Shown here piece by piece: positions 24,544 to 32,722 of a DNA stretch of 41,196 nucleotides. The notes under the pieces were generated by a model. The model was not told the origin of the DNA and searched no databases. It was given only the letters and a program-made list of their open reading frames with translations. The stretch is from Alphaproteobacteria bacterium (GTDB lineage: Bacteria; Pseudomonadota; Alphaproteobacteria; Reyranellales; Reyranellaceae), in NCBI GenBank assembly GCA_026126245.1, contig JAHCJT010000004.1, forward strand, positions 1-41,196. Direction: 5' to 3'. The stretch's first letter is position 1, and each line of letters begins with the position of its first letter. A program made the position numbers and the translations under genes.

Positions 24544-26259
24544 ATGATCCCCAACGTCCTGATGGTGTTCCCCAAGTTCAACCCGAACTCGTTCTGGAGT
24601 CTCCAGGCGGCGTGCGACGTCTGGGGCGCGCGGTGCCCGGCACCGCCGCTGGGTCTCATCACCGTCGCGGCGCTGTTGCCGCCGGACTGGCCGGTTCGGC
24701 TGGTCAATCGCAATGCCGAAGAGCTGACAGCGGCCGACCTCGACTGGGCCGATATGGTCATGACCGGCGGCATGCTGCCGCAGCGGCCCGACGCGCTGGC
24801 GTTGATCGAGCTTTGCCGCCAACACGGCAAGCCGGTGGTCGTCGGTGGCCCCGACGTATCCTCGAGCCCGGAAGTCTATGAGGCTGCCGATTTCCGGGTC
24901 GTTGGCGAAGCCGAGGGTATCATTGACCGCTTCGTTGACGCGTGGAACGCGGGCGACCGTAGCGGCCTGTTCCAGGCCGAGAAATTCAAGATCGACGTCA
25001 CGAAGAGCCCGATACCCCGGTTCGACCTGCTCAAGCTCCAGCACTACCTGTTCGTCGGCGTGCAGTTCTCGCGCGGTTGCCCGTTCAACTGCGAATTCTG
25101 TGACATCATTGAACTGTATGGCCGCGTTCCGCGATCGAAGTCGAACGAGCAGATGCTGGCTGAGCTCGACGCGCTGTACCGCACGGGCTATCGCGGCCAT
25201 GTCGACTTCGTCGACGACAACCTCATCGGCAACAAGAAGGCGCTGAAGAAGTTCCTGCCGGCGCTGCGCGACTGGCAGCGGGCGCGCGGCCATCCCTTCA
25301 AGTTCTCGACCGAGGCGTCGATCAACCTGGCGGACGACGCGCAGCTGCTGCAGATGATGCGCGACGCCAATTTCTTCGTCGTCTTCGTCGGCATCGAGAG
25401 CCCCGACACGGCGACGCTGGTGTCGGCGCAGAAAAAGCAGAATACGCGGCGCAGCCTGGCGGAGAGCGTCCATCGCATCTACGCCGCCGGTATGTTTGTC
25501 ACGGCCGGCTTCATCATCGGCTTCGACACCGAGCAGACCAACGTGGCCGACGGCATGGTCGACTGCATCGAAGCCACGAGCATTCCGTGGTGCATGGTCG
25601 GCCTGCTGACGGCACTGCCGAACACCCAGCTGACGCGGCGTCTGGAAAAGGAGGGGCGGCTGCTGCACGACGTCTGGGGCGGCAGCGAGGCGGACCAGTG
25701 CACGGGCGGCCTGAATTTCGTGACGCTGCGGCCCAAGCGCGAGGTGCTGGCCGACTATCGCGCGGTCCTGCAGCGGGTCTACGAACCGGCCGCGTTTTTT
25801 GCCCGGGTGCGGCATGTCGGCCGGGTTCTGCGGCGGTCAAACCCCGGCGCCGCGCCGCCGGCTGCAAGCGACGCCGGACCGGTTCCGCCGGGCAACGAGG
25901 TGCCTGCAACCGCGGCGACGGACACCATGGCCGAGTCTGGCGCCGGGTCGGCGTCGTGGATCGAGGCCAGGACGGCCCTCTGGAAGGGCAGGCTGCGCGA
26001 GTATCGTGCCTTGGCGCGCGTGATGTGGCGCATGACGGTGCGCCGCCCCGATCTGCGCCGGCATTTCTGGCGCACCTTCATCGATTGCGCGCGTCACAAC
26101 CCGGCGGCCCTGGAGTACATTGTGATGATGATGGTCGTGTACCTTCACCTGGGGACGTTCGCCGACTTCGTCATCAGGGAACTGGACCAGCGCATCGAGA
26201 GCGAGCCGGCCCGGGTGCAGCCGGCCGTGGCGCTGCGCGGCGTGCCGCAAATTGCCTAG
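24544..26259 (+). CDS. cobalamin-binding radical SAM protein with DUF4070-like C-terminus
   Basis: A 571-residue protein from ATG 24544, preceded by GGCGAGG. The N-terminal B12-binding-type Rossmann domain (residues about 1-140) starts VLMVFPKFNPNSFW and includes PPLGLITVAALLP, MVMTGGMLPQ and VVVGGPDVSS. The radical SAM core has SRGCPFNCEFCDI (Cys179, 183 and 186), binding the [4Fe-4S] cluster. Later come FVDDNLIGN, FVGIESPD and AGFIIGFDTEQ. The C-terminal part (MRRPDL-type region to LDQRI) matches DUF4070, but a Pro/Ala/Gly-rich linker of about 50 residues (near 430-480) interrupts it. HpnP-like relatives methylate hopanoids; other members' substrates are unknown. Its place behind the lipid/capsule genes suggests C-methylation of a lipid or sugar here, as inference. 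Confidence 0.88.
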   Translation: MIPNVLMVFPKFNPNSFWSLQAACDVWGARCPAPPLGLITVAALLPPDWPVRLVNRNAEELTAADLDWADMVMTGGMLPQRPDALALIELCRQHGKPVVVGGPDVSSSPEVYEAADFRVVGEAEGIIDRFVDAWNAGDRSGLFQAEKFKIDVTKSPIPRFDLLKLQHYLFVGVQFSRGCPFNCEFCDIIELYGRVPRSKSNEQMLAELDALYRTGYRGHVDFVDDNLIGNKKALKKFLPALRDWQRARGHPFKFSTEASINLADDAQLLQMMRDANFFVVFVGIESPDTATLVSAQKKQNTRRSLAESVHRIYAAGMFVTAGFIIGFDTEQTNVADGMVDCIEATSIPWCMVGLLTALPNTQLTRRLEKEGRLLHDVWGGSEADQCTGGLNFVTLRPKREVLADYRAVLQRVYEPAAFFARVRHVGRVLRRSNPGAAPPAASDAGPVPPGNEVPATAATDTMAESGAGSASWIEARTALWKGRLREYRALARVMWRMTVRRPDLRRHFWRTFIDCARHNPAALEYIVMMMVVYLHLGTFADFVIRELDQRIESEPARVQPAVALRGVPQIA

Positions 26260-26309
26260 CGTCCGGCGGTGGTGCGGGCGCGATGTTAGCTGACGATCAG
26301 GCCTGAGCG

Positions 26310-27152
26310 ATGGAGTTGGAAACCGTTCTGCGGGCCATGACGCCGGGCGCCGGCTGGCTGGACTTCGCCGTGCTGCTGGCGGTGGTGATCGCAGCCATCG
26401 TGGCGATCCTGCTGGGCACCGGCCTGTTCTTCGAGGTCATGAACGCGCGGCACCCCGAGCGCAAGGTGCAGAAGAACCGGGTCAACCGGCGCAAGTGGCG
26501 GGAATTGGCCTATGCGCCGGGCTCGATCTTCACCCTCTCGCTGTGCTTCGCCGCCGGCCTGTTCGCGCAATGGCAGGGTTGGGCCCTGACGCCGCTGCCG
26601 CTGTCGTGGTGGTCGGGGCCGCTGATGCTGCTGATCTCGGTGCTGCTCTACGACACTTGGTTCTACTGGGTGCATCGCTTGCTGCATCTGCGGCCGATGA
26701 TGCGGTTCCATGCGCTGCACCACACCAGCGTCTCGCCGACCTGCTGGACGAACCACCACGAGACCATCGTTGAGGCCCTGCTGAACCAGCTGTTCTATTT
26801 CGTGATCGTGTTCGTGCTGCCGATTCCCTGGCCGATGCTGGTGGCGCAGAAGATCTACGACCAGATCAGCGGCATGCTGGGCCATGCCGGCTACGAGCAT
26901 TTCGCCTCGCCGCTGGCCCGCGCCCCCTGGCCGCTGGCCAGCACCGTGTTCCACGACCAGCACCACGGCCATTTCCGCTACAATTTCGCGCACACCTTCT
27001 CGGTCTGGGACCGCATGATGGGCACGCTGTATCCCGGCTACGACGCCACGGTGGAAGCGTTCGAGCGCGGCGCGCCGCCGGCCGAGGCGCCGGCGGTCAG
27101 ATCAGGCCGTGATACGAGCCCCCGTCGAGCTGCAGATTCTGTCCCGAAATGA
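26310..27152 (+). CDS. sterol desaturase / fatty acid hydroxylase family membrane protein
   Basis: A 280-residue integral membrane di-iron protein from ATG 26310. Hydrophobic segments include WLDFAVLLAVVIAAIVAILL, TLSLCFAAGLFAQW, LMLLISVLLYDTWFYWV and YFVIVFVLPIPWPML. The histidine clusters of the superfamily are all present: HRLLH, FHALHHTS, NHHE, GHAGYEHF and FHDQHHGHFRYNF. Members insert oxygen at unactivated carbons of sterols, fatty acids and sphingoid bases (yeast Sur2 is one). It lies 50 bases after the radical SAM gene in the same direction, so the two are probably co-transcribed, and it follows the PKS/oxoamine-synthase set. Hydroxylation of the lipid made there is a plausible role. 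Its last 56 bases overlap the 3' end of the convergent SDR gene. Confidence 0.88.
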   Translation: MELETVLRAMTPGAGWLDFAVLLAVVIAAIVAILLGTGLFFEVMNARHPERKVQKNRVNRRKWRELAYAPGSIFTLSLCFAAGLFAQWQGWALTPLPLSWWSGPLMLLISVLLYDTWFYWVHRLLHLRPMMRFHALHHTSVSPTCWTNHHETIVEALLNQLFYFVIVFVLPIPWPMLVAQKIYDQISGMLGHAGYEHFASPLARAPWPLASTVFHDQHHGHFRYNFAHTFSVWDRMMGTLYPGYDATVEAFERGAPPAEAPAVRSGRDTSPRRAADSVPK

Positions 27153-27876
27153 AGCCGGCCTGAGCGCTGCACAGGAAGGCGCAGGCGTCGCCGAATTCCA
27201 GCGGCTGACCGAACCGCTTGGCGGCGATCGAGCTGGCGATCTGGCGGCGCGCTTCCTCGAAGGTGATGCCCTGTTCCTTGACCATGCGCTCGGCCATGAA
27301 GCGCTGACGGTCGGTATCGAAACGTTCGGGCAGCATGTTGTTGATGGTGACGTTGTCGGCGGCGACCTCGAGCGACAGCGACTTGCAGAAGGCCGTGAGC
27401 CCGGTGCGCGCCGCGGTCGACAGCGCCATCGGCGGGCGCGGCGACTTCACCATCGCCGAGGTGATATTGACGATGCGGCCGAACTTGCGCTGCCGCATGC
27501 CCGGCACCAGGGCGCGGATCAGGAGGATCGGCGCCAGCATGTTGGCTTCCAGCGCCGCCAGCCAGGCGGCGTGGTCCCAGTCGGCGAGCTTGCCGGGCGG
27601 CGGCCCGGCGTTGTTGTTCACCAGGATGTCGGCATCCGGGCAGGCGGCCACCAGCGCGTCGCGGCCCGCTGCCGTGTTGATGTCGGCCGCGACCGGTGTT
27701 ACCGCGGCGCCGGTGGCGGCCTGGATCTCGGCGGCCGCCTTGGTCAGCTTGGCCACGTCGCGACCGTTGATGACCACGGCACAACCTTCGCGCGCCAGCG
27801 ACGTGGCGCACGCCTTGCCCAGTCCCTGCGATGAGGCGCAGACGATCGCTTTGCGTCCCTTGATGCCGAGGTCCAT
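27097..27876 (-). CDS. atypical SDR-family oxidoreductase lacking the catalytic Tyr/Lys
   Basis: A 259-residue SDR-fold protein (MDLGIKGRKAIVCASSQGLG). The cofactor loop is CASSQGLG, not the usual TGxxxGxG. It has NNNAGPPPGK and VNITSAMVK, with the Ser in place. Thirteen residues after that Ser, where YxxxK is expected, the sequence is STAAR: Tyr becomes Ser and Lys becomes Arg. The C-terminal FISGQNLQLDGGSYHG is normal. A group of annotated SDRs shows the same S/N-xx-AR pattern, so this is probably a real subfamily with altered chemistry rather than a damaged gene. It lies downstream of the GntR gene on the same strand (80-base gap), possibly forming one unit. The substrate is unknown. Confidence 0.85.
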   Translation of the reverse strand: MDLGIKGRKAIVCASSQGLGKACATSLAREGCAVVINGRDVAKLTKAAAEIQAATGAAVTPVAADINTAAGRDALVAACPDADILVNNNAGPPPGKLADWDHAAWLAALEANMLAPILLIRALVPGMRQRKFGRIVNITSAMVKSPRPPMALSTAARTGLTAFCKSLSLEVAADNVTINNMLPERFDTDRQRFMAERMVKEQGITFEEARRQIASSIAAKRFGQPLEFGDACAFLCSAQAGFISGQNLQLDGGSYHGLI

Positions 27877-27956
27877 CTGTGTCTCCCGATTGTCGACTGT
27901 GAATGGCCGGGGGCCGGGCGGCCGCCGGTCAGGCGGCTGGCCGCGGCGGCGTCTCG

Positions 27957-28655
27957 TCAGGCGGCATCGCCGATCGCCGGACGTTCGAGGATGCCCGACT
28001 CGACCAGCGTGCGCGTCGTGCTCTCGTAGTGCTCCGCCAGCATCGCGACCGCCCTGTCGGCATTGCGCGCCAGTGCCGCGTCCAGCAGGCCGCGATGCTC
28101 GCCCGCCTTGTTTCGCCGCCGCCGGTTGAGCATGTAGGACAGGCGGCGATACAGCTCCGAAGTGTCATAGAGCGAGCGTTGCAATTCCAGCAGCCGCGGA
28201 CTGCCGCAGGCCTCGGTGAGCGTCTCATGGAACTGGGCATGCGCCTGCGCGTAGGCCTCGCTCAGGCGCTTGGGGTCGGCCGGCGAATGCACCGGCGTGT
28301 GCGCCAGCCTGTGGTGCGCCGCGAGCAGGCGGGACTCCCACTCGACGCCGCCCAGTTCGATGGCGCGCCGCAGCGCCACGCTTTCGATCGCAATGCGCAC
28401 GAAGGTGAGGTCGCGCAGCTCGGCGACTGACAATGCCGTTACCGCGAAACCCTGTTGCGGCTGGGCGCGCACCAGCTTCTCGGCCGCCAGGCGCGTCAGG
28501 GCCTCGCGCACGATGCTCAGGCTGACGCCGTGCTCGTCGCACAGCAACGCCAGCTTGAGGCGCTGGCCGGGCAGCAACCTGCCGGCGAGGATATCGGCGC
28601 GGATGCGCTGATGAACCTCTTCGGCCAGGGTCTTGGCGTGTTGCGTGTAGGCCAC
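27957..28655 (-). CDS. GntR-family (FCD) transcriptional regulator
   Basis: A 232-residue regulator. The N-terminal winged helix (about 10-75) has LAEEVHQRIRADILAGRLLPGQRL and the recognition-helix region LSIVREALTRLAAEKLV, followed by QGFAVTALSVAELRDL, the usual link to the effector domain. The C-terminal all-helical FCD domain includes HAQFHETLTEACGSPRLLEL and the metal-ligand His-rich EHRGLLDAAL and LAEHYEST. FCD regulators usually repress catabolic operons and respond to carboxylic acids. The gene is divergent from the Liv-type transporter, and the gap has an AT-rich inverted repeat, so it probably controls that operon and itself. The effector is unknown. Confidence 0.93.
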   Translation of the reverse strand: MAYTQHAKTLAEEVHQRIRADILAGRLLPGQRLKLALLCDEHGVSLSIVREALTRLAAEKLVRAQPQQGFAVTALSVAELRDLTFVRIAIESVALRRAIELGGVEWESRLLAAHHRLAHTPVHSPADPKRLSEAYAQAHAQFHETLTEACGSPRLLELQRSLYDTSELYRRLSYMLNRRRRNKAGEHRGLLDAALARNADRAVAMLAEHYESTTRTLVESGILERPAIGDAA

Positions 28656-28693
28656 CGGACAACATCCATCCGCCCGGAACGGGCGGGACGATC

Positions 28694-28739
28694 TTTCGAT
28701 TTATGTTTAGATTATCGATTTATAATTTACAAATCGAAA
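28694..28739. promoter_or_regulatory. AT-rich operator/promoter between gntR and the Liv operon
   Basis: Within very GC-rich DNA, about 45 bases are markedly AT-rich. The flanks are a perfect inverted repeat, TTTCGATTT (28694-28702) and AAATCGAAA (28731-28739). A third related element, ATCGATTT (28714-28721), lies between. A perfect -10 hexamer TATAAT (28721-28726) lies inside, oriented toward the transporter; no good -35 is spaced with it. The layout fits a GntR-bound bidirectional control site. Confidence 0.6.
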
Positions 28740-28823
28740 ACAGCGCGGCACCATGCCCGCGCAAACGATTCGCCGCCGGCCGTGCGTGCGTTGCCGGCGG
28801 CGCGTCAGAACCAGGGGGAAGCG

Positions 28824-30044
28824 ATGACCAGGACTGCGCAGCCGTGGCGGCGTCGCCACGTATTGGCTGGCCTTGCCGGCGCTCTGTCGGCGGGATTTGC
28901 GGCGACCAGCAGGGCGGCGCCCTCGGGCAAGCCGGTGCGGGTCGGCAGCACCTTGTCACTGACCGGTCCGCTGGCGCCGACGGCGATCATCCACAAGATC
29001 TCCGGCGAAATTGCCGTCGAGATGATCAACAAGCGCAACGGTTTCCTCGGCCGGCCGGTCGAGTGGCTGCTGCTCGACGACCAGTCCAAACCCGAGGTGG
29101 CGCGCAGCCTGTACGAGAAGCTGATTACGGTCGACAAGGTCGACCTGATCACCGGCCCGTATGCGACGGCGCCGATTCTGGCGGCGATGGGCGTGGCACA
29201 GCGCTATCAGAAGTTCTACGTGCAGAACAGCATGGGCATCCCGAAGCATCTCACCTACGAGATGGCATTCCCGGCGACGCCGTTCGGCTCGGAACCCGAC
29301 AAGACCTTTCCCAAGGTCCTGCTGGATGCGATGGCCAGCACCGCAACGCCGCCCAAGAGCATTGCCATCCTGACCAGCAAGTTTCCGTCGGCGCAATTCA
29401 TGGCGCTGGGTACGCGCGAGGTCGCCAAGGAGCGCGGGCTCAACGTTGCGCTCTATCTCGAGTACGAGTTCGGCACGCGCGACTTCGGCGCCATGGCGGC
29501 GCGGGTGAAGGACGCCAACGCCGACTTCCTCTGGGTGGGATCGCTCGGCCTCGACAGCAACCTGCTGCTGGAGGCGCTGAAGAAGCTCGACTACGCGCCC
29601 AAGCGGCACTTCCATCTCTATCCGGCACCAGGGCCGCTGGCGCTGTCGCCGGACGGCGATCTGGCGCTGAGCTCGACGTTTCTGGAGCCGGCGCCGCCGT
29701 TCCTCGACCGGCCCGACGTGCCGGAGCTGGCCAAGGAATACAAGGAGCGCGCCACCAAGGCCAACGTGCCCTACACCGAGCTCGACGCCCAGGGCGCCGG
29801 CATGTACAGCCAGTGGCAGATCCTCGAGCAGGCCGTGAATGGCGCCAAGAGCCTCGACGACAAGGCGATTGCCCAGTGGCTCAAGAAGAACGGCGCCACC
29901 ACGATCTACGGCAAGCTGCGCTTCGACGGCCCGTTCAACCACGGCGATCCGGCCCAGCTGGTCAAGCAGGTTCAGAACAAGAAGTGGGTCGTCGTCTGGC
30001 CGACAGCGTTCGCGCCGCCGGGCGTCAAGCTGATCGCACCCTAA
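28824..30044 (+). CDS. Liv-type ABC transporter periplasmic substrate-binding protein
   Basis: A 406-residue protein from ATG 28824, preceded by an AGGGGGA ribosome site. The N-terminus has a twin-arginine-type signal, WRRRHVLAGLAGALSAGF with cleavage near SRAAPSG, suggesting Tat export. The mature part is a type I periplasmic binding fold of the LivK family: RVGSTLSLTGPLAPTA, VEWLLLDDQSKPEVA, VDLITGPYATAPI, VKDANADFLWVG. It is the first gene of the transporter operon. This family binds branched-chain amino acids but often also aromatic acids, amides or urea. The catabolic genes downstream favour an aromatic or alicyclic acid, which sequence alone cannot settle. Confidence 0.92.
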   Translation: MTRTAQPWRRRHVLAGLAGALSAGFAATSRAAPSGKPVRVGSTLSLTGPLAPTAIIHKISGEIAVEMINKRNGFLGRPVEWLLLDDQSKPEVARSLYEKLITVDKVDLITGPYATAPILAAMGVAQRYQKFYVQNSMGIPKHLTYEMAFPATPFGSEPDKTFPKVLLDAMASTATPPKSIAILTSKFPSAQFMALGTREVAKERGLNVALYLEYEFGTRDFGAMAARVKDANADFLWVGSLGLDSNLLLEALKKLDYAPKRHFHLYPAPGPLALSPDGDLALSSTFLEPAPPFLDRPDVPELAKEYKERATKANVPYTELDAQGAGMYSQWQILEQAVNGAKSLDDKAIAQWLKKNGATTIYGKLRFDGPFNHGDPAQLVKQVQNKKWVVVWPTAFAPPGVKLIAP

Positions 30045-30086
30045 CAAGGGATCGGGTCGGGGCGATGTGATCGGGCGGCGTCTGTC

Positions 30087-30938
30087 ATGCCGAGTTTCAC
30101 GCTGCTCGGTCAGTCGCTGGTCTCCGGTGTGCTGGTGGGCGGTCTCTACGGGCTGGTGGCGCTGGGCCTCAGCCTGAGCTGGGGCCTGCTGCGCCTGGTC
30201 AACCTGGCGCACTTCGCGTTCGCCTTCCTCGGCGCCTATCTGGTCTATCAGATGGGCACGTCATGGCACCTCTCGCCATGGTGGGCGGTACTGCTGATCG
30301 TGCCCTTGTTCTTCGCACTGGGCGTGGTGCAGCACGCAATCTTCCTCTACTTCCGGGTGGTGGAGCTGACCTCGCTGCTGGTCACGTTCGGCATCAGCGT
30401 CATCATTGAATCGGCGTTGCAGTGGATATGGACGGCCGATTTCCGGCGTTTCGAGACGCCGTACGCCAGCGTCTCGCTGAAAATCGGCGCCATGTACGTC
30501 CCCGTCGTCGAGCTGATCGGCTGTATCGCGGCCGCCGGTTTGGCGTGGGCGACCTGGGCCTGGCTGCGCTGGACCTATGTCGGCAAGGCGCTGCGCGCCA
30601 CGGCCGAGGATCCGGAGATCGCCGTCGCGTTTGGCGTCAACCAGCGTTTCCTGTCGTTTCTGCTGTCCGGCGTCTGCGCCGCCTATGCCGGCATTGCCGG
30701 TGCTTTCATCGCCCTGATCTCGACGCTGGCGCCATCGCAGATCTGGGCCTGGCTCGGCGTGGTGTTTGCCGTCGTCATCATCGGCCGGCTGGGCAATCCG
30801 CTGGGCGCCCTGATCGCCGGCATGCTGATCGGTGCCGCCGAATCGGTGGCCATGGCGACCTTCAGCCCGGCATGGGCGCCGGTCGTGTCGTTCTCGGCGC
30901 TGATCGTGCTGCTGCTGTGGCAGCCGGACTGGCTATGA
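30087..30938 (+). CDS. livH: LivH-type ABC transporter permease
   Basis: A 283-residue inner-membrane permease with about eight hydrophobic segments. It shows GLYGLVALGLSLSWGLLRLVNLAHFAFAF in the LivH pattern of an early loop before the N-A-H motif. The cytoplasmic coupling-loop region is KALRATAEDPEIAVAFGVN, and FAVVIIGRLGNPLGALIAGM lies near the end. It forms the membrane channel with LivM. Its stop overlaps the ATG of the following fusion gene (ATGA at 30935-30938), so translation is coupled. The real sequence ends in WLW-type DWL, with no extension. Confidence 0.93.
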   Translation: MPSFTLLGQSLVSGVLVGGLYGLVALGLSLSWGLLRLVNLAHFAFAFLGAYLVYQMGTSWHLSPWWAVLLIVPLFFALGVVQHAIFLYFRVVELTSLLVTFGISVIIESALQWIWTADFRRFETPYASVSLKIGAMYVPVVELIGCIAAAGLAWATWAWLRWTYVGKALRATAEDPEIAVAFGVNQRFLSFLLSGVCAAYAGIAGAFIALISTLAPSQIWAWLGVVFAVVIIGRLGNPLGALIAGMLIGAAESVAMATFSPAWAPVVSFSALIVLLLWQPDWL

Positions 30939-32722
30939 CGGCGCACCGCGCGATCTCCGGGGCCGGCATCGGTCTGGCGGTTTGCCTGCTGGCCCTGCTG
31001 CCGCTGGCGGGGCTGCCGGCGTTCTACGATTCCTTTCTTTACATCGTCTTCTACTGGATATCGCTGGCCACCAGCTGGGCCATCCTCAGCGGCTTCGGCG
31101 GCTATTTCAGCTTCGGCCACGCCGCGTTCTTCGGCGCCGGCATGTATACGACCGCGACGTTGAGCGTGAAGTTTGGCGTGCCCTTTCTCGTCACCTTGCC
31201 GGCCGCGGCCGCCGTGGCGGCGTCGCTCGCGGTCGGGGTCGGTGCCATCGTCTTCCGCCTCAAGCGGCTGCGCGGCGAATTGTTCGCGCTGCTGACTCTG
31301 GCCGTGTCGTTCATTCTGGCGACGATCATCCTCAACACCCCCATCGATGGCGGCGCCGGCATACTGACCAGCAGCGTGCCGCTGCCGCACATCATGCCCT
31401 CGCCGTCGCAGACCATCTATCTGCTCGGGATGTTGATGTGCGTCGGCACCCTGGCGCTGGCCTACATTGTTGCGCACTCGCGGCTGGGACTCGGGCTGTA
31501 CGCGATCCACGACGACGAGGACGTGGCCGAGGTTAAGGGCGTGCCGACCTTCCGCTACAAGCTGGCGGCCTTTGCGATCTCGGCCGCGATCGCCGGTGCC
31601 GTCGGCGGTGTACATGCGACATACGTCGGGTTTCTGACGGTCAGTGAGACGTTTGGCATCACCGTGCCGCTCTACGTCGTGCTGATGAGCGTGCTGGGCG
31701 GCGCGCGCCACTGGCTGGGGCCGGCGGTCGGTGCGGCGCTCATCGCCGCCTCGCTGTACACCTTCACCAGCGGTGATCAGGCGATGATCGGCCGCGGGCT
31801 TGTCGCGTTGGTGCTGATCGTGGCGATCCTGATCCTGCCCGATGGCATCGTGCCGTCGTTTCTGCGGTGGAGGGCGCGCTGGACGGCGCAACGGGCGACC
31901 GCGCCCCTCCCGCCTGTCGAGGCGCCGCAGCCGGCGGCGACGCCGTCGGGCGGCGACCGGCCGGCAAACGCGCAGGACTCCGGCATCGACAGGCCGGTGG
32001 CCCTGGCGATCCGCGACGCCAGGAAGTCTTTTGGCGGTTTGCAGGCCCTGCGCGGTGTCACGTTGGACATCCATGAGGGGGAAATTCTCGGCCTGGTCGG
32101 GCCGAATGGCTCGGGAAAGACGACGCTGATCAATGTCATCACGGGGCATTTCCCGCTGAGCAGCGGCGAGATCAGGCTGGGCGGCGCGCCGATCCAGGCC
32201 CTGCCGGCGCACGAGATCGCGCGTCGCGGCGTGGCCAGGACCTACCAGATTCCCCGGCCCTTCATGCATCTGAGCGTGCTCGACAATGTCGCCATGGCGG
32301 CCGCCTTCGGCAGTGCCGACCATGGTCGTGCCGCGAGCATCGAGGAGGCCCGCCGGTGGCTCGATTTCACGGGGTTGCGCGCCAAGGAGAGTGCTTTGCC
32401 CGCCGAGCTCAACCTGCATGAGCGCAAGTTCCTGGAACTGGCGCGCGCGCTGTCGGCCGAGCCCCAGCTGCTGCTTCTCGATGAGGTCCTGTCGGGTCTG
32501 AATCCGACCGAAATCGACCACGCCATCGCGCTCATCCGCCAGATCCGCGATCGCGGCACCACGATCGTGTTCGTCGAGCACCTGATGCGGGCGGTGGTCG
32601 AGCTTTCCGACCGGATCGCCGTTCTCAATGAGGGCACCTTGTTTGCGTTGGGCGAGCCGGGCTCGGTGATGCGCGATCCCCGCGTCGTCAGCGTCTATCT
32701 CGGGAAGGCCCATGCTGCTTGA
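30935..32722 (+). CDS. livM: fused LivM permease - LivG ATPase
   Basis: Starting at ATG 30935, one 595-residue chain holds both a LivM permease (about 1-315) and a LivG ATPase (about 350-590). The permease has FYWISLATSWAILSGFGGYFSFGHA and IHDDEDVAEVKGVPTFRYK. The two parts are joined by a Pro/Ala-rich linker. ATPase motifs are Walker A GPNGSGKTT, RRGVARTYQIPRPF (Q-loop), Walker B LLLLDEVLSGLNP and VEHLMRAV (H-loop). The ABC signature is replaced by LNLHERKFLELARAL, so LSGGQ is degenerate here. The partner LivF keeps a perfect signature, which would leave one fully canonical ATP site, as in asymmetric ABC transporters. Such LivM-LivG fusions are known in alphaproteobacteria. Confidence 0.93.
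   Translation: MTAHRAISGAGIGLAVCLLALLPLAGLPAFYDSFLYIVFYWISLATSWAILSGFGGYFSFGHAAFFGAGMYTTATLSVKFGVPFLVTLPAAAAVAASLAVGVGAIVFRLKRLRGELFALLTLAVSFILATIILNTPIDGGAGILTSSVPLPHIMPSPSQTIYLLGMLMCVGTLALAYIVAHSRLGLGLYAIHDDEDVAEVKGVPTFRYKLAAFAISAAIAGAVGGVHATYVGFLTVSETFGITVPLYVVLMSVLGGARHWLGPAVGAALIAASLYTFTSGDQAMIGRGLVALVLIVAILILPDGIVPSFLRWRARWTAQRATAPLPPVEAPQPAATPSGGDRPANAQDSGIDRPVALAIRDARKSFGGLQALRGVTLDIHEGEILGLVGPNGSGKTTLINVITGHFPLSSGEIRLGGAPIQALPAHEIARRGVARTYQIPRPFMHLSVLDNVAMAAAFGSADHGRAASIEEARRWLDFTGLRAKESALPAELNLHERKFLELARALSAEPQLLLLDEVLSGLNPTEIDHAIALIRQIRDRGTTIVFVEHLMRAVVELSDRIAVLNEGTLFALGEPGSVMRDPRVVSVYLGKAHAA

Noticed and set aside
28703-30070. 455-codon frame overlapping the Liv binding protein
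   Set aside because: Low-complexity Gly/Arg/Ala translation; the other frame has the signal peptide and LivK fold.
30683-32713. 676-codon open frame antisense to the LivM-LivG fusion
   Set aside because: Composition is Asp/Arg/Gln-rich without motifs; the sense strand has full Walker and permease signatures.
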